DNA of 64,000 nucleotides, taken from contig NZ_FZQY01000005.1 of NCBI RefSeq assembly GCF_900199585.1, positions 1 through 64,000 on the forward strand, given 5' to 3'. Both the position numbers and the translations under genes were made by a program. Numbering within the stretch: the first letter of the stretch is position 1; each line of letters starts with the position of its first letter. The stretch comes from Helicobacter sp. 'house sparrow 1'. Lineage in GTDB: Bacteria; Campylobacterota; Campylobacteria; Campylobacterales; Helicobacteraceae. Below are positions 9,364 to 18,605 of the stretch, one piece after another. The notes under the pieces were generated by a model. It was not told the DNA's origin. It did no database searches and worked only from the letters and a program-made list of their open reading frames with translations.

Positions 9364-10847
9364 TATTGCTCTCCTGACATTGGGCCTTGAAGATGAGGAA
9401 TCTCAATTATAAACATTGCTCCATAAAATTCTAAGTTATTTAGCTTCCAATGAGTATTTTGGATACCTATTTTGCCCTGCATCTGTTTTTCGATGATTTC
9501 CTTTGTCATATATAATCCTATGCCTGTTCCAACGGATTTATGCTTAGTAGTAAAGTAGGGCTCAAAAATTTTATAGAGGCTTTTTTGCTTTACGCCACCA
9601 GCATTATCTTTTAAAGTGATAATGATTGTATCATATTTTTTTTCTAAAGTAATAAGGCAATATCCTTGTGATATTTTTCTTTCGATAATGGCATCTTGAG
9701 AGTTTTTTAGTATATTGAGAATAACTTGAGTAAAGGAGTTTTTATATCCATAAATTTTGTAATCTTCTTTAATATTTGTATGGATTTGAATGTTGTTTTG
9801 CTCAAGAACAAATTCAATAAGTTTTATAGAATCAAGAATGCTTTCTGTAATTGAAAAGATATCCTTATTTTTATTGGGTTGGAAAAAGTTTCTAAAGTTT
9901 TCAATAGTATCAGACATGTTTTTTGCGATTTTTAATCCATCTTCTGTTTGGCGCTCTATGAAATCTGCATCAAGTTTGCCATTATGAAATTTAGTTCTAA
10001 AGCTTTGGATTAAAATAATAAGAGAGTTTAGAGGTTGGCGCCATTGGTGTGCGATATTTTGTATCATTTCCCCCATTGAAGCTAGTCTGTCTTGTTGATA
10101 CATAATTTGATCTTTTTTTCTGGAGGATTCTACTTCTTCTTGGATTGTCTTTTGTAAATTTTTATTGATTACTTCTGCTTCTAGTGTTTTTTCTCTTACA
10201 ATCCTTTGGAGTTCTTTGTGATGTAGTTTGATAGAAGATAATGTATTGATTGATGAAAATACAATAACTAGCAAAATTAAAAGTAAGAAAGAAAACAAAA
10301 TAATACTAGTTTTGGCATAAAAAGAATTTATTGTGCTATTTTGAATTGTTGTAATTTGTAGTTTTAAGTCAATAAGGCTGGAAATGATTGCTTGGATTTC
10401 TTGAGTAAGTTCTAAGTTTAAATTTTTGTTTGAAAATTTATAATCTTTTAAAAGAGAAATTTGTGATTGCAATTTTGAGGTTTTTGTCTGTTCTTTGAGC
10501 ATTAGTTCTTGAAGTTGTATATGATTTTTTTCTAGAAAGATTTTTTCATAGCTTTGATAGATTGTAAGAAAATAATCCCCAATTTGTTTATTTTTAGATT
10601 TGTAAAGATAAGGCTTGGTAATTTTTGCATCTAAATTAAGCAATACTTCTAGATTCTTAGAATCTTGAATCATTTTTAAAAGTTGAATTTCTTGAATTTG
10701 ATGTATAAAAAATTTGTCATGTTGGTATTTAAAAATATTAATCATGATAAAAGAAAGAATGCAAAATGAAACTAAAATAATTATGGTGGCTAGAAGAATT
10801 AATTTTGTCTTGGATCTGATTAAATCAATAAAATTTTTATATTTCAT
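9363..10847 (-). CDS. Membrane sensor histidine kinase
   Basis: An inner-membrane two-component sensor. One transmembrane helix lies near residues 15-36 and another near 178-200, bracketing a helical extracytoplasmic sensor region of about 140 residues that I cannot assign to a known sensor fold. A coiled-coil linker follows. The phosphorylated His267 sits in IAHQWRQPLNS, the H-box variant typical of Campylobacterota kinases. The ATP-binding domain shows the N-box ILNILKNSQDAI, the G1-box LKDNAGGV and the G2-box GTGIGLYMTK. It overlaps the upstream unknown gene by 11 bases and the regulator downstream by one base. Confidence 0.92.
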   Translation of the reverse strand: MKYKNFIDLIRSKTKLILLATIIILVSFCILSFIMINIFKYQHDKFFIHQIQEIQLLKMIQDSKNLEVLLNLDAKITKPYLYKSKNKQIGDYFLTIYQSYEKIFLEKNHIQLQELMLKEQTKTSKLQSQISLLKDYKFSNKNLNLELTQEIQAIISSLIDLKLQITTIQNSTINSFYAKTSIILFSFLLLILLVIVFSSINTLSSIKLHHKELQRIVREKTLEAEVINKNLQKTIQEEVESSRKKDQIMYQQDRLASMGEMIQNIAHQWRQPLNSLIILIQSFRTKFHNGKLDADFIERQTEDGLKIAKNMSDTIENFRNFFQPNKNKDIFSITESILDSIKLIEFVLEQNNIQIHTNIKEDYKIYGYKNSFTQVILNILKNSQDAIIERKISQGYCLITLEKKYDTIIITLKDNAGGVKQKSLYKIFEPYFTTKHKSVGTGIGLYMTKEIIEKQMQGKIGIQNTHWKLNNLEFYGAMFIIEIPHLQGPMSGEQ

Positions 10848-12273
10848 CTTGCAGTAAGCAATCGCTAAATGCCTGTGCTAATAGATTGAAATCCTTTTCT
10901 TGGGATTGGGATTTAAAATGAATTTGCTGGATAGCTTCCTGAATATCTTTTTTATCATTATTGATTTGTGTTTTTTCCTTATTAACTAAATCTATTTGTT
11001 GAGCAATTTTTTCTAAATCTTCTAGGATAAATTTTTTTTCATTGATAAAGTTAGATAGACTTGTGCTAAGCGCCTCTTCTTCTATGGCAGATAGATTTTG
11101 TTCTTTGATGGACTTTTTTTTGTTTTCATAGACAAGATTAAGATCTTGCAAAATAGTTTCTTTGATTTTTGCTTCTTGTTGAATAGTGTCAATTTGTTGG
11201 TCTTTTTGTTTTAAATCATCATCTAGTTTTTGAATCTTTTGTTTAAGAGTGTCAATTTTTTCTTGAACTAAAAAGAAATTTTTAGTGATAGTTTTTATCA
11301 TCTCATTGGTATAAAAGTAAGAAGAGCTAAAAATGGAAGTCTTAAATTTGGGATTATTGTTTTTAATTCTATTGTCAAAATGCATCATTAGAGGGGTTGT
11401 TTCTGCTTCTTTGTAATGATAGTTTTGCAAAATATTTTTTGCTAAAAGCAAAATAGTGGTATGTTTGTTGGTTCTAATATATTCCTCAGCAAAGCAGGTT
11501 TGATGTAGGCTTGGAATTTGACTATTAAGAACCTTTCCAATTAACAATCTTAAATGCTGTGCTACAAGATCCAAAAAAGTTTCACACAATTCTTTTGTGT
11601 TGGTATTGAGATGATGGTTTTTTTCTTTAAGGGCCTGTTGTGCAGATAAAATGAGGTACTTTTTCATATCTGTATGTTTAAGAAGTCTTATAATCCGATT
11701 GCGATCATTTTCATTTAATAAAACAGCTGTATCCAATCTTTTAATGCTTCGTAATTCTTGATTAATCTGCACAAAATCATAATCAAACTTCTTGACAAAA
11801 AAATCAAAATTTTTAAAAAAAAGGCTATCTCTCAAGCTTAGCTTAAAATATTTTTTTATTGCTCCCCTTGCTATGTCCCTATAAAGCAAAATATCTTCAA
11901 AATCAAAATTGGATTTGATGTAGCCAAAAATAGATTCAAAGAATTCTGGCGTCAGCTCCTTTGGGTTTTGATCTTCTATCCAGTTTATAAGGAAATATGT
12001 ATAAAGATTTTCACTGCGATTTTTGATTGTTAGGGTGATTTTTAGTGCAGGATTTTTTTGGAAAATTACAAGGGCATAAAGTCCATATTGATAGAAAAAA
12101 TCAACAATCCCCCTGCGAATTTCATCAATATTTTTTTCAACACTGATTTTTTGCGTTTCTAGTACGGGAATAAAATTGTGCGTAATATCATATTTAAATT
12201 CCGCAAAGGTTTTTGAAGAACTTAAAAAATCATTAATTAATTCTATGGTTAAGCTATAGGCTTTATTTTGCAT
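10837..12273 (-). CDS. Unrecognised coiled-coil protein, first gene of the two-component operon
   Basis: I do not recognise this protein. From the Met at 12273 it has 478 residues with no signal peptide and no transmembrane helix, so it is probably cytoplasmic. The first roughly 300 residues look alpha/beta with no familiar motif. From about residue 320 onward it is a long Lys/Glu/Gln-rich coiled coil (for example KIQKLDDDLKQKDQQID). An upstream Met at 12324 is possible but lacks a Shine-Dalgarno; GGGAAA lies ahead of the 12273 start. The 11-base overlap with the histidine-kinase start implies a shared mRNA and a related job, perhaps as an accessory or effector protein. That role is inference only. 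Confidence 0.75.
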   Translation of the reverse strand: MQNKAYSLTIELINDFLSSSKTFAEFKYDITHNFIPVLETQKISVEKNIDEIRRGIVDFFYQYGLYALVIFQKNPALKITLTIKNRSENLYTYFLINWIEDQNPKELTPEFFESIFGYIKSNFDFEDILLYRDIARGAIKKYFKLSLRDSLFFKNFDFFVKKFDYDFVQINQELRSIKRLDTAVLLNENDRNRIIRLLKHTDMKKYLILSAQQALKEKNHHLNTNTKELCETFLDLVAQHLRLLIGKVLNSQIPSLHQTCFAEEYIRTNKHTTILLLAKNILQNYHYKEAETTPLMMHFDNRIKNNNPKFKTSIFSSSYFYTNEMIKTITKNFFLVQEKIDTLKQKIQKLDDDLKQKDQQIDTIQQEAKIKETILQDLNLVYENKKKSIKEQNLSAIEEEALSTSLSNFINEKKFILEDLEKIAQQIDLVNKEKTQINNDKKDIQEAIQQIHFKSQSQEKDFNLLAQAFSDCLLQDEI

Positions 12274-12405
12274 AATTTTCCCAAAAAATCTAGAGTTAGG
12301 TTGGCTCAAGCTTAAAAAAATCATATAATTTTTAGTTTGCTATTATACACATATACATAAAAATTTTTAAATCTTAAGGGGGAGATTATAGAAAACATAC
12401 TTTTT

Positions 12406-14055
12406 ATGGTCATATTGGGACTTGGAATGTCAATTGTTTTTAATCTGATTTTGAGATACTTTGATATTCCTGTCATCATTGGATATATTATCACAGGGAT
12501 TGTAATTGCGTACTTTTCGCAGTTTTATGGCTCAGAGATATTAAGTGAAATTGCAGAATTTGGCATTGTATTTTTGATGTTTATGATTGGGCTTGAATTT
12601 AGCTTTGATCGTTTGAGAGCTATGAAAGAGGAGGTGCTGGTTTTTGGCATTTTGCAGGTTGTTTTCACCTCTTTTATATTTTTCCTAATAAGTTATTTTA
12701 TATTTGGTCTTTCAGCTAGCATTTCTCTTATTATTGGTATGTCTTTTTCTCTTTCATCTACAGCAATTGTTTTGAAGTACTTTAATGAGAATAAACAACT
12801 TTCTTCAACCTATGGTAAGAGTGTTGTGGGAATCTTGATTTTGCAAGATATTGCAGTGATACCTATTTTAATTATTCTTGCATTAATAAGCGATAAAAAT
12901 TTAGGTTTATGGAGTTTGCTTTTAAAAACTTTTGTTTCAGGTGCCATTGCTTTAACTGTACTTATTTTGCCTGGCAGGAGAATTGCTTCAAAGTTTCTTA
13001 AACTTGCAGCTAAAAGTAAGATAGATGAAATTTTTATGGCTACAGTTTTATTTATTGTTTTGGGTTCGGCTTTTTTAAGTCAAGCATTTGGTTTTTCCAT
13101 GTCTTTAGGGGCTTTTGTTGCTGGAATGCTAGTTTCAAAATCAAGATTTAAGTATCGTGTAGAATCTGATTTGTCGCATTTTAGAGATATTTTCTTAGCG
13201 TTATTTTTTATAACTGTTGGAATGCAAGTTGATCTAAGCTTTTTAGTCAGTAATATTTTTAGTATTGCTTTACTTTTATTTTTTGTCGTTGCTATTAAAA
13301 CTTTTGCAATCTTTAGCATTTTAAAATTTTTTAGAAGTAAAAAAAGCGCGCTAAAGACCGCGTTGTCTCTTGCTCAAATTGGGGAATTTTCTTTTGCAAT
13401 TTTTATAAATGCAAGTGGAGCAAAATTATTTGATACACCACTGCATTATGGTATTTTAAAGGCTTTGCAAGATCGTGGGGTGATTAATCTCTCATCTCAA
13501 GATATTCATCAATTTTTGGTTTTAATGGTAATACTTTCCATGATTACTACTCCTTTTATTTTGAAGGGGTTGGGGGGAATTATTGAGCTTCTTTTGAGAA
13601 AAAAAGAGAATGCTTATAAAGGAAAGAAAGAGGTTGAGGTAAATATTCCTTTATTGGATTATGTGGTTGTGATTGGATATGGGACTTTTGGGAGTGTTGT
13701 TGTAAAGGAGTTGAAGCAAAAGAAGGTTAATTATATAGCCATTGATTGTGATATCACAAAAGTAGAGATGGGAGAAAAAAACAAAGATAGGGTAATTTTT
13801 GGGGATATCTCTAAAAAATCTTTTTTAAAAAAGTTTCATTTTGATGAGGTGAAATGTATTATTATTGCTATTGATAATACATCTATCGTGCATACAATTT
13901 GTGAGGAGATATTAGAAATTGCACCAAACATAGATATAATTGCTAGAGTAGATTCTGAATTGCAAGAAATAGAATTAAAAGATTTAAATGTAGTAGGTGT
14001 AAATACAAGAAGCGAGATTGCAAGGCTGTTGGTTAAGTATGCAATTAGGGAGTAA
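12406..14055 (+). CDS. kefB: KefB/CPA2-family cation:proton antiporter with TrkA-N domain
   Basis: A monovalent-cation/proton antiporter-2 transporter for K+ or Na+ efflux. About 12 membrane helices fill residues 1-390, with the family block FGIVFLMFMIGLEFSFDRL and the helix containing LSSTAIVLKYF. A cytosolic Rossmann TrkA-N domain follows (VVIGYGTFGSVVVKELKQ, about residues 420-530) that would sense a nucleotide. The first AUG is at 12406, but the strong Shine-Dalgarno AAGGGGGAG at 12376-12384 is too far upstream for it. In-frame ATT (12385) or ATA (12388) fit better. The gene is followed by pepF after 3 bases. K+ versus Na+ specificity cannot be told from sequence. Confidence 0.88.
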   Translation: MVILGLGMSIVFNLILRYFDIPVIIGYIITGIVIAYFSQFYGSEILSEIAEFGIVFLMFMIGLEFSFDRLRAMKEEVLVFGILQVVFTSFIFFLISYFIFGLSASISLIIGMSFSLSSTAIVLKYFNENKQLSSTYGKSVVGILILQDIAVIPILIILALISDKNLGLWSLLLKTFVSGAIALTVLILPGRRIASKFLKLAAKSKIDEIFMATVLFIVLGSAFLSQAFGFSMSLGAFVAGMLVSKSRFKYRVESDLSHFRDIFLALFFITVGMQVDLSFLVSNIFSIALLLFFVVAIKTFAIFSILKFFRSKKSALKTALSLAQIGEFSFAIFINASGAKLFDTPLHYGILKALQDRGVINLSSQDIHQFLVLMVILSMITTPFILKGLGGIIELLLRKKENAYKGKKEVEVNIPLLDYVVVIGYGTFGSVVVKELKQKKVNYIAIDCDITKVEMGEKNKDRVIFGDISKKSFLKKFHFDEVKCIIIAIDNTSIVHTICEEILEIAPNIDIIARVDSELQEIELKDLNVVGVNTRSEIARLLVKYAIRE

Positions 14056-14058
14056 AAA

Positions 14059-15774
14059 ATGAAAGAATTAAAGCATTATTGGGATTTAAAGTCTTTATTT
14101 GAAAATGAAGAGAAAGCACAGGATTTTTTGGAAACTTTATTAAAAAAAGCCAAAGATTTTGAGAAAAAATACAAGGGGAAGTTGGCAAAAAAATGCCTGA
14201 TGATATTAGAAGAATATGAAAATCTGCTTGAGGGCATAGGAAAGGTGATGACCTATGCTTTCTTAAATTTTGCAAGAGATACAAATCAAGGGGGATTTTA
14301 TGCACAATGTGAGATGTTGTGCAATCAAGTGGAAAAGTATTTGTTATTTTTTGAGGTGGAGTTTTGTGCTATTGATGAAAAAGAGCAACAAAAAATTCTC
14401 AAGCAAGCCAAAAAATATTCTTATTTTCTTGAAAAAATTATTGAAAAAAAACAATACCAACTTAGTTTGAAAGAAGAAAAAATATTATTACAACTTGCTC
14501 CAGTTGGTGCTGATGCATTTGCAAGGTTATTTGATGAGTTTTTTTCTACTCTAAAAATCCCCTATCAAGACAACTTAAAGAGTGAAGAAGAGATTTTATC
14601 ACTATTGCATCATTGTGATTCTAAGGTGCGAAAAGATGCTCAAAAATCCTTTAGCAAGGAGTTGAAAAAGTCGCAATTTCTTTTAGGCTACATTTTAAAT
14701 ATGGTGAGAAAAAATCTCCAAATACAAGCAAAACTAAGAGGTTATCCTAACAAAGAGACTTTTAGACACTTAAGTAATCATATAAGCCAAAAGAGTGTGG
14801 ATAGTCTTATAGATACTGTTAATGGTAATATGGACTTGGTGGAGCGCTATTATCTTGCAAAGTCTAAGATACTTGGCTTTAAATTAAAAGATTATGATAG
14901 ATATGCACCTATTTCTTCTCAATCACAAGAGGTTTCTTATCAAGATGGCTTACAAACAGTGTTGGAATGTTTTAAGAATTTTTCTCCTGTATTTTATGAT
15001 ATTGCACAAAAGGCAATTAAAGAGGGTTGGATTGATTCTCATCCTAGGGATGCAAAAAGAGGGGGTGCATTTAGTCATGGGGCAGTTCCAAGCGCCCACC
15101 CGTATGTTCTTTTAAACTTTACCTCAAATCGCAGAGATGTTTTTACAATTGCCCATGAGTTTGGACATATGATTCATCAAGAGCTGAGCAAGAAGCAGGG
15201 GTATTTAAATATGGATACACCACTTACAACAGCAGAAACTGCATCTGTTTTTGCAGAAATGCTACTCTTTGATCACATTAAAAAAAGTTTATCTAAAGAG
15301 GAATTGCTAGAAGTGTATGCCTCTAAGATTGAAGATATTTTTTCTACAATGTTTAGGCAAATTATAATGACAAACTTTGAGCGTAGAATTCACGCAGTTG
15401 ATGAAGAGTTAAAGATTGAAGATTTTAATAGAATCTGGCTTGAAGAAAATAAAAGGATGTTTGGAAAATCTGTAAAGCTTACCAAACGCTATGGTTTATG
15501 GTGGAGCTATATCCCTCACTTTATCCACTCTCCATTTTATTGTTACGCATATGCTTATGGCCAGCTTTTGGTATTGGCATTATTTGGTCTTTATAAGAAA
15601 AATAAAAGTAAGAATTTCATAAAAACTTATATAGACTTTTTAAGCAAGGGTGGTAGTGCTAGTCCAAAGGATCTTATTAGCGCGTTTGGATTTAATATTG
15701 AAGATCCCAGTTTTTGGGAAATTGGTATGCAGGAAGTTAGAGAGATGGTAAGAGAGTTTGAGGAACTTTTATGA
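14059..15774 (+). CDS. pepF: Oligoendopeptidase F family M3 metallopeptidase
   Basis: A cytoplasmic zinc peptidase that cleaves short peptides. The zinc motif HEFGH is at residues 366-370, with a conserved glutamate-containing segment downstream (TAETASVFAEMLLF). At 571 residues it is close to the family norm of about 600, with an N-terminal helical domain. It has no signal peptide. It lies between the kefB-like gene and a small conserved protein, all in one operon, the same order I remember from H. pylori. The stop overlaps the next start by 4 bases. Confidence 0.94.
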   Translation: MKELKHYWDLKSLFENEEKAQDFLETLLKKAKDFEKKYKGKLAKKCLMILEEYENLLEGIGKVMTYAFLNFARDTNQGGFYAQCEMLCNQVEKYLLFFEVEFCAIDEKEQQKILKQAKKYSYFLEKIIEKKQYQLSLKEEKILLQLAPVGADAFARLFDEFFSTLKIPYQDNLKSEEEILSLLHHCDSKVRKDAQKSFSKELKKSQFLLGYILNMVRKNLQIQAKLRGYPNKETFRHLSNHISQKSVDSLIDTVNGNMDLVERYYLAKSKILGFKLKDYDRYAPISSQSQEVSYQDGLQTVLECFKNFSPVFYDIAQKAIKEGWIDSHPRDAKRGGAFSHGAVPSAHPYVLLNFTSNRRDVFTIAHEFGHMIHQELSKKQGYLNMDTPLTTAETASVFAEMLLFDHIKKSLSKEELLEVYASKIEDIFSTMFRQIIMTNFERRIHAVDEELKIEDFNRIWLEENKRMFGKSVKLTKRYGLWWSYIPHFIHSPFYCYAYAYGQLLVLALFGLYKKNKSKNFIKTYIDFLSKGGSASPKDLISAFGFNIEDPSFWEIGMQEVREMVREFEELL

Positions 15775-16226
15775 GTAGATATTTAAGATTTGAAAAATTA
15801 CTAGACAAACAATGCGAGGATGTAATTAGATTCTTATCTAGAGAAAAAGTTAATTTTGCTTTGGTGTGTGAAGTTAAGAATGTGGTTTTTGAACCGCCAT
15901 TGCCTCAAGAAATTTTAGAAGGGTTTCAACCTTTAAGCCTTTTTGTGTTAGCAGGTTATACCTTTGAGAGTTTGGCATTTTCTCAAGATGGTATTATGTT
16001 TGAAGCAGGGTTTGGTCCTAATAATATTGGTAGTTTTGTGCAGATAAAATTTAAACATATACTCCAACTTAGTATTTCAAACCATAAAAATAAGGATATG
16101 GTAGTTTTTAGAAGATTGGATTCGTTTGAAATCTTTGGGGATGAGGAGCAAAGCAAAGTTCAAAACTTGCAACAATCAATGCAGGCAATTTTATCAAATC
16201 CTCACAATCAAAAATATTTTCATTAA
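15771..16226 (+). CDS. Conserved protein of unknown function downstream of pepF
   Basis: A 151-residue soluble protein without signal peptide, membrane helix or recognised motif. Predicted content is mixed alpha/beta, with an FVQIKFKHILQLSIS strand pair near the centre. It overlaps pepF by 4 bases and ends 4 bases inside the convergent recG. I recall an unannotated protein at the same place next to pepF in H. pylori, so it is probably a genuine conserved gene. No function is proposed. Confidence 0.8.
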   Translation: MSRYLRFEKLLDKQCEDVIRFLSREKVNFALVCEVKNVVFEPPLPQEILEGFQPLSLFVLAGYTFESLAFSQDGIMFEAGFGPNNIGSFVQIKFKHILQLSISNHKNKDMVVFRRLDSFEIFGDEEQSKVQNLQQSMQAILSNPHNQKYFH

Positions 16227-18082
16227 TCTTTAATCAACAAAGCAATAGGTTTGTTTTGTTGATTTTTTTGAGCTTCTATAAGAATATCTTGATCATTTTT
16301 TAAATCAAAAAACTTAAAGCGTTCTCCACTTTGCCTTTCTCCTTGCAGTAAATCTCCCCCATTGCGATATTTTAGATCAAGTTCTGCAATATCAAATCCG
16401 CTAAGGTGTTTTGAAAAATCAATCAGTCTTGATGAACTAGGTTGATTAGTATAAAGAAAGCAATATCCTTTTAATCCATTGCGACTTACTCTGCCTCTTA
16501 GTTGATGTAAAGTGGCAAGCCCCATTCTCTCTGGTGCAATGATTACAATGGTGCTTAGTCTTGGTAAGGAGATTCCAACTTCAATAAGCGTAGTAGCAAG
16601 TAATATATCTCCAGTTTCTCTAAATTGCTCCAAAATTTCTTCTTTATTTCTATCACCACCAAAGGTTACAAAAACATTCTTAAAATGTTTTTGCCAAAAA
16701 GGAGCACCCTGCTCCAAAGATAAATAATCTAAATGATTGCTTTCTTCAACAAGAGGATATACAATGACGCATTGATGTTTTAAATTCACTTCATTTTGGA
16801 TATGAGAAAATAAAAAATTAAAGTCTTTTTTGCTAATGATAGTGGTGGTAATATCTTTTTTAAAAGGTAGATCTCTAATGAAGCTATAATCAACTAAATT
16901 TGCATTAATCATACTAAGGGTTCTTGGAATTGGGGTTGCTGAAAATTGTAGAAAATGAGGTTTTGCATTAGAGTTTTCTTGAGCAATTTTTTCAAGCTGG
17001 TGTCTTTGATTTGTTCCAAAACGATGCTGTTCATCTGTAATCACTAATGCGAGATTTTTAGAATCAAGTTTTTGATATAAAAGAGCTTGGGTTCCGATGA
17101 TAAAGTGGGTTTCTCTCTCAAAAAGATTTTCTGTTTTTGGCTTATTTGAACTCATAATGCATTCAATATTGACAAAGTGGGGCAAAATTTTTTTGGCTTC
17201 TTCATAAATTTGCATTGCAAGAATTGTGGTTGGAACCATTAAAAGGGTTTTATAGGGATATGCAATTAAAGCACTAGCTAGAATAACAATAGTCTTGCCA
17301 CAACCCACATCCCCCATAATAACTCTTCGTGCTGCTTGTTTGCTTTTTAAATCTTTTGCAATAGTGTCAATAGTTTGCTGTTGGGCTGGAGTAAGAGCAA
17401 AGGGGAGAGAATTTATAAAATTTTTGTAATCACCCTTGCATTGGAATTTTGAGGGAAAGTAGCGTCTTTTTTTAGATAGGCTTGAGATATGATGAAAAAT
17501 TTCAATATATTTAAGTGCTTGCAGGGATTGATTAGGGAAAATTTTATATTTTTCAAAATAATTTAAAAAGCCCTTTGTTGGATTAAAAATATTATAGAGG
17601 TGTTGGGCGTAATTTTTTGGCACAGAAAGTTTGTCAAGATTTTCTATAGTGATATATTTTTTACATAGATCTTGAAGTAGAGAATCTTTTATGAGGGGAA
17701 TTTTAAAGTGCAAACTAATGGTATTAATTTGATGGATAACTTTTGGTTGCAAGATGCTAAGATTGGAGAATTGATTTTGAAGCTTGCCATAAATAAATAG
17801 TGTTGCATTGATGGGGAAAAGTTTTTTATAAAAAGGCTTAGGATAAAAGAAAATAAGACTTATAGGCTTGTTAAACAGGGGCAAAAAAGCAGAAATTTTA
17901 AGAGTTTTTTTAATAAGAGTATGCTCCAAAATAAGGACTTCAAAAGCACCTAAACTGTCATTTTGCAAGGTTTTTGCCAAAGATGTATCCATATAACCCT
18001 TTGGGACACAAAGACAAAGTTCTAAGAGATTCTTTATGCCTATTTTTTGTAGTTTGTTATAATCACCCTGCTCAAATTCCAT
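16223..18082 (-). CDS. recG: ATP-dependent DNA helicase RecG
   Basis: Branch-migration helicase that remodels stalled forks and Holliday junctions. Visible features are an N-terminal wedge/OB region (about residues 50-120), Walker A GDVGCGKTIV, a DEQH box (ITDEQHRFGTNQRHQ), the SATPIPRTLSM motif III, and motif VI LHQLRGRVSRNG, followed by the RecG-type C-terminal end. At 619 residues it is shorter than E. coli RecG (693) but similar to the Helicobacter form. The 3' end contains, on the opposite strand, a hairpin plus T-run that probably terminates the pepF operon. Confidence 0.96.
   Translation of the reverse strand: MEFEQGDYNKLQKIGIKNLLELCLCVPKGYMDTSLAKTLQNDSLGAFEVLILEHTLIKKTLKISAFLPLFNKPISLIFFYPKPFYKKLFPINATLFIYGKLQNQFSNLSILQPKVIHQINTISLHFKIPLIKDSLLQDLCKKYITIENLDKLSVPKNYAQHLYNIFNPTKGFLNYFEKYKIFPNQSLQALKYIEIFHHISSLSKKRRYFPSKFQCKGDYKNFINSLPFALTPAQQQTIDTIAKDLKSKQAARRVIMGDVGCGKTIVILASALIAYPYKTLLMVPTTILAMQIYEEAKKILPHFVNIECIMSSNKPKTENLFERETHFIIGTQALLYQKLDSKNLALVITDEQHRFGTNQRHQLEKIAQENSNAKPHFLQFSATPIPRTLSMINANLVDYSFIRDLPFKKDITTTIISKKDFNFLFSHIQNEVNLKHQCVIVYPLVEESNHLDYLSLEQGAPFWQKHFKNVFVTFGGDRNKEEILEQFRETGDILLATTLIEVGISLPRLSTIVIIAPERMGLATLHQLRGRVSRNGLKGYCFLYTNQPSSSRLIDFSKHLSGFDIAELDLKYRNGGDLLQGERQSGERFKFFDLKNDQDILIEAQKNQQNKPIALLIKD
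16232..16269 (+). terminator. Intrinsic terminator of the kefB-pepF operon inside recG
   Basis: AATCAACAAA (16232-16241) and TTTGTTGATT (16255-16264) form a perfect 10-bp stem, followed by TTTTT. It lies just past the stop of the 151-residue gene and within the 3' coding end of the convergent recG. Confidence 0.65.
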
Positions 18083-18125
18083 AACACTTATTTTAACATT
18101 TTAATAGAAGTTTAGGAGAAATCCG

Positions 18126-18599
18126 ATGTCAGATCTTACGCTACTTGGAAACAAAGAAATAAGCTATGATTTTAGTTATAATCCAAAAATTTTAGAAGTT
18201 TTTGATAATAAGCATAGAGAAAATGATTATTTTGTAAAGTTTAATTGTCCAGAATTTACTTCATTGTGCCCGATTACAAATCAGCCAGATTTTGCAACAA
18301 TCTACATTAATTATATTCCCAACCTCAAGATGGTAGAATCTAAGTCTTTAAAGCTTTATCTCTTTTCTTTTAGGAATCACGGAGATTTTCATGAAAATTG
18401 TATCAATGTGATAATGAAAGATTTGATTGCGCTGATGCAACCAAAATTTATTGAAGTAAGTGGAAAATTCTTACCTAGAGGGGGTATTAGTATTGATCCC
18501 TATGTAAATTATGGAATGCCAAATACCAAATATGAAGAAATGGCGCATTATCGTCTTTTAAATCATGATCTAATTTTTGAGAAAATTGATAATCGTTAG
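18126..18599 (+). CDS. queF: NADPH-dependent 7-cyano-7-deazaguanine reductase QueF
   Basis: Reduces preQ0 to preQ1 in queuosine biosynthesis. The family signature is clear: the nucleophilic Cys in [14 protein letters not shown], the NADPH-binding QueF motif [18 protein letters not shown], and the His-Glu pair in HGDFHENC. The 157-residue length matches the short, homotetramer-type YkvM subfamily. A TTAGGAGAAATCC Shine-Dalgarno precedes the ATG. It diverges from recG and is followed after 6 bases by the esterase gene, with which it may be cotranscribed without obvious functional link. Confidence 0.96.
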   Translation: MSDLTLLGNKEISYDFSYNPKILEVFDNKHRENDYFVKFNCPEFTSLCPITNQPDFATIYINYIPNLKMVESKSLKLYLFSFRNHGDFHENCINVIMKDLIALMQPKFIEVSGKFLPRGGISIDPYVNYGMPNTKYEEMAHYRLLNHDLIFEKIDNR

Positions 18600-18605
18600 A
18601 TCAAA

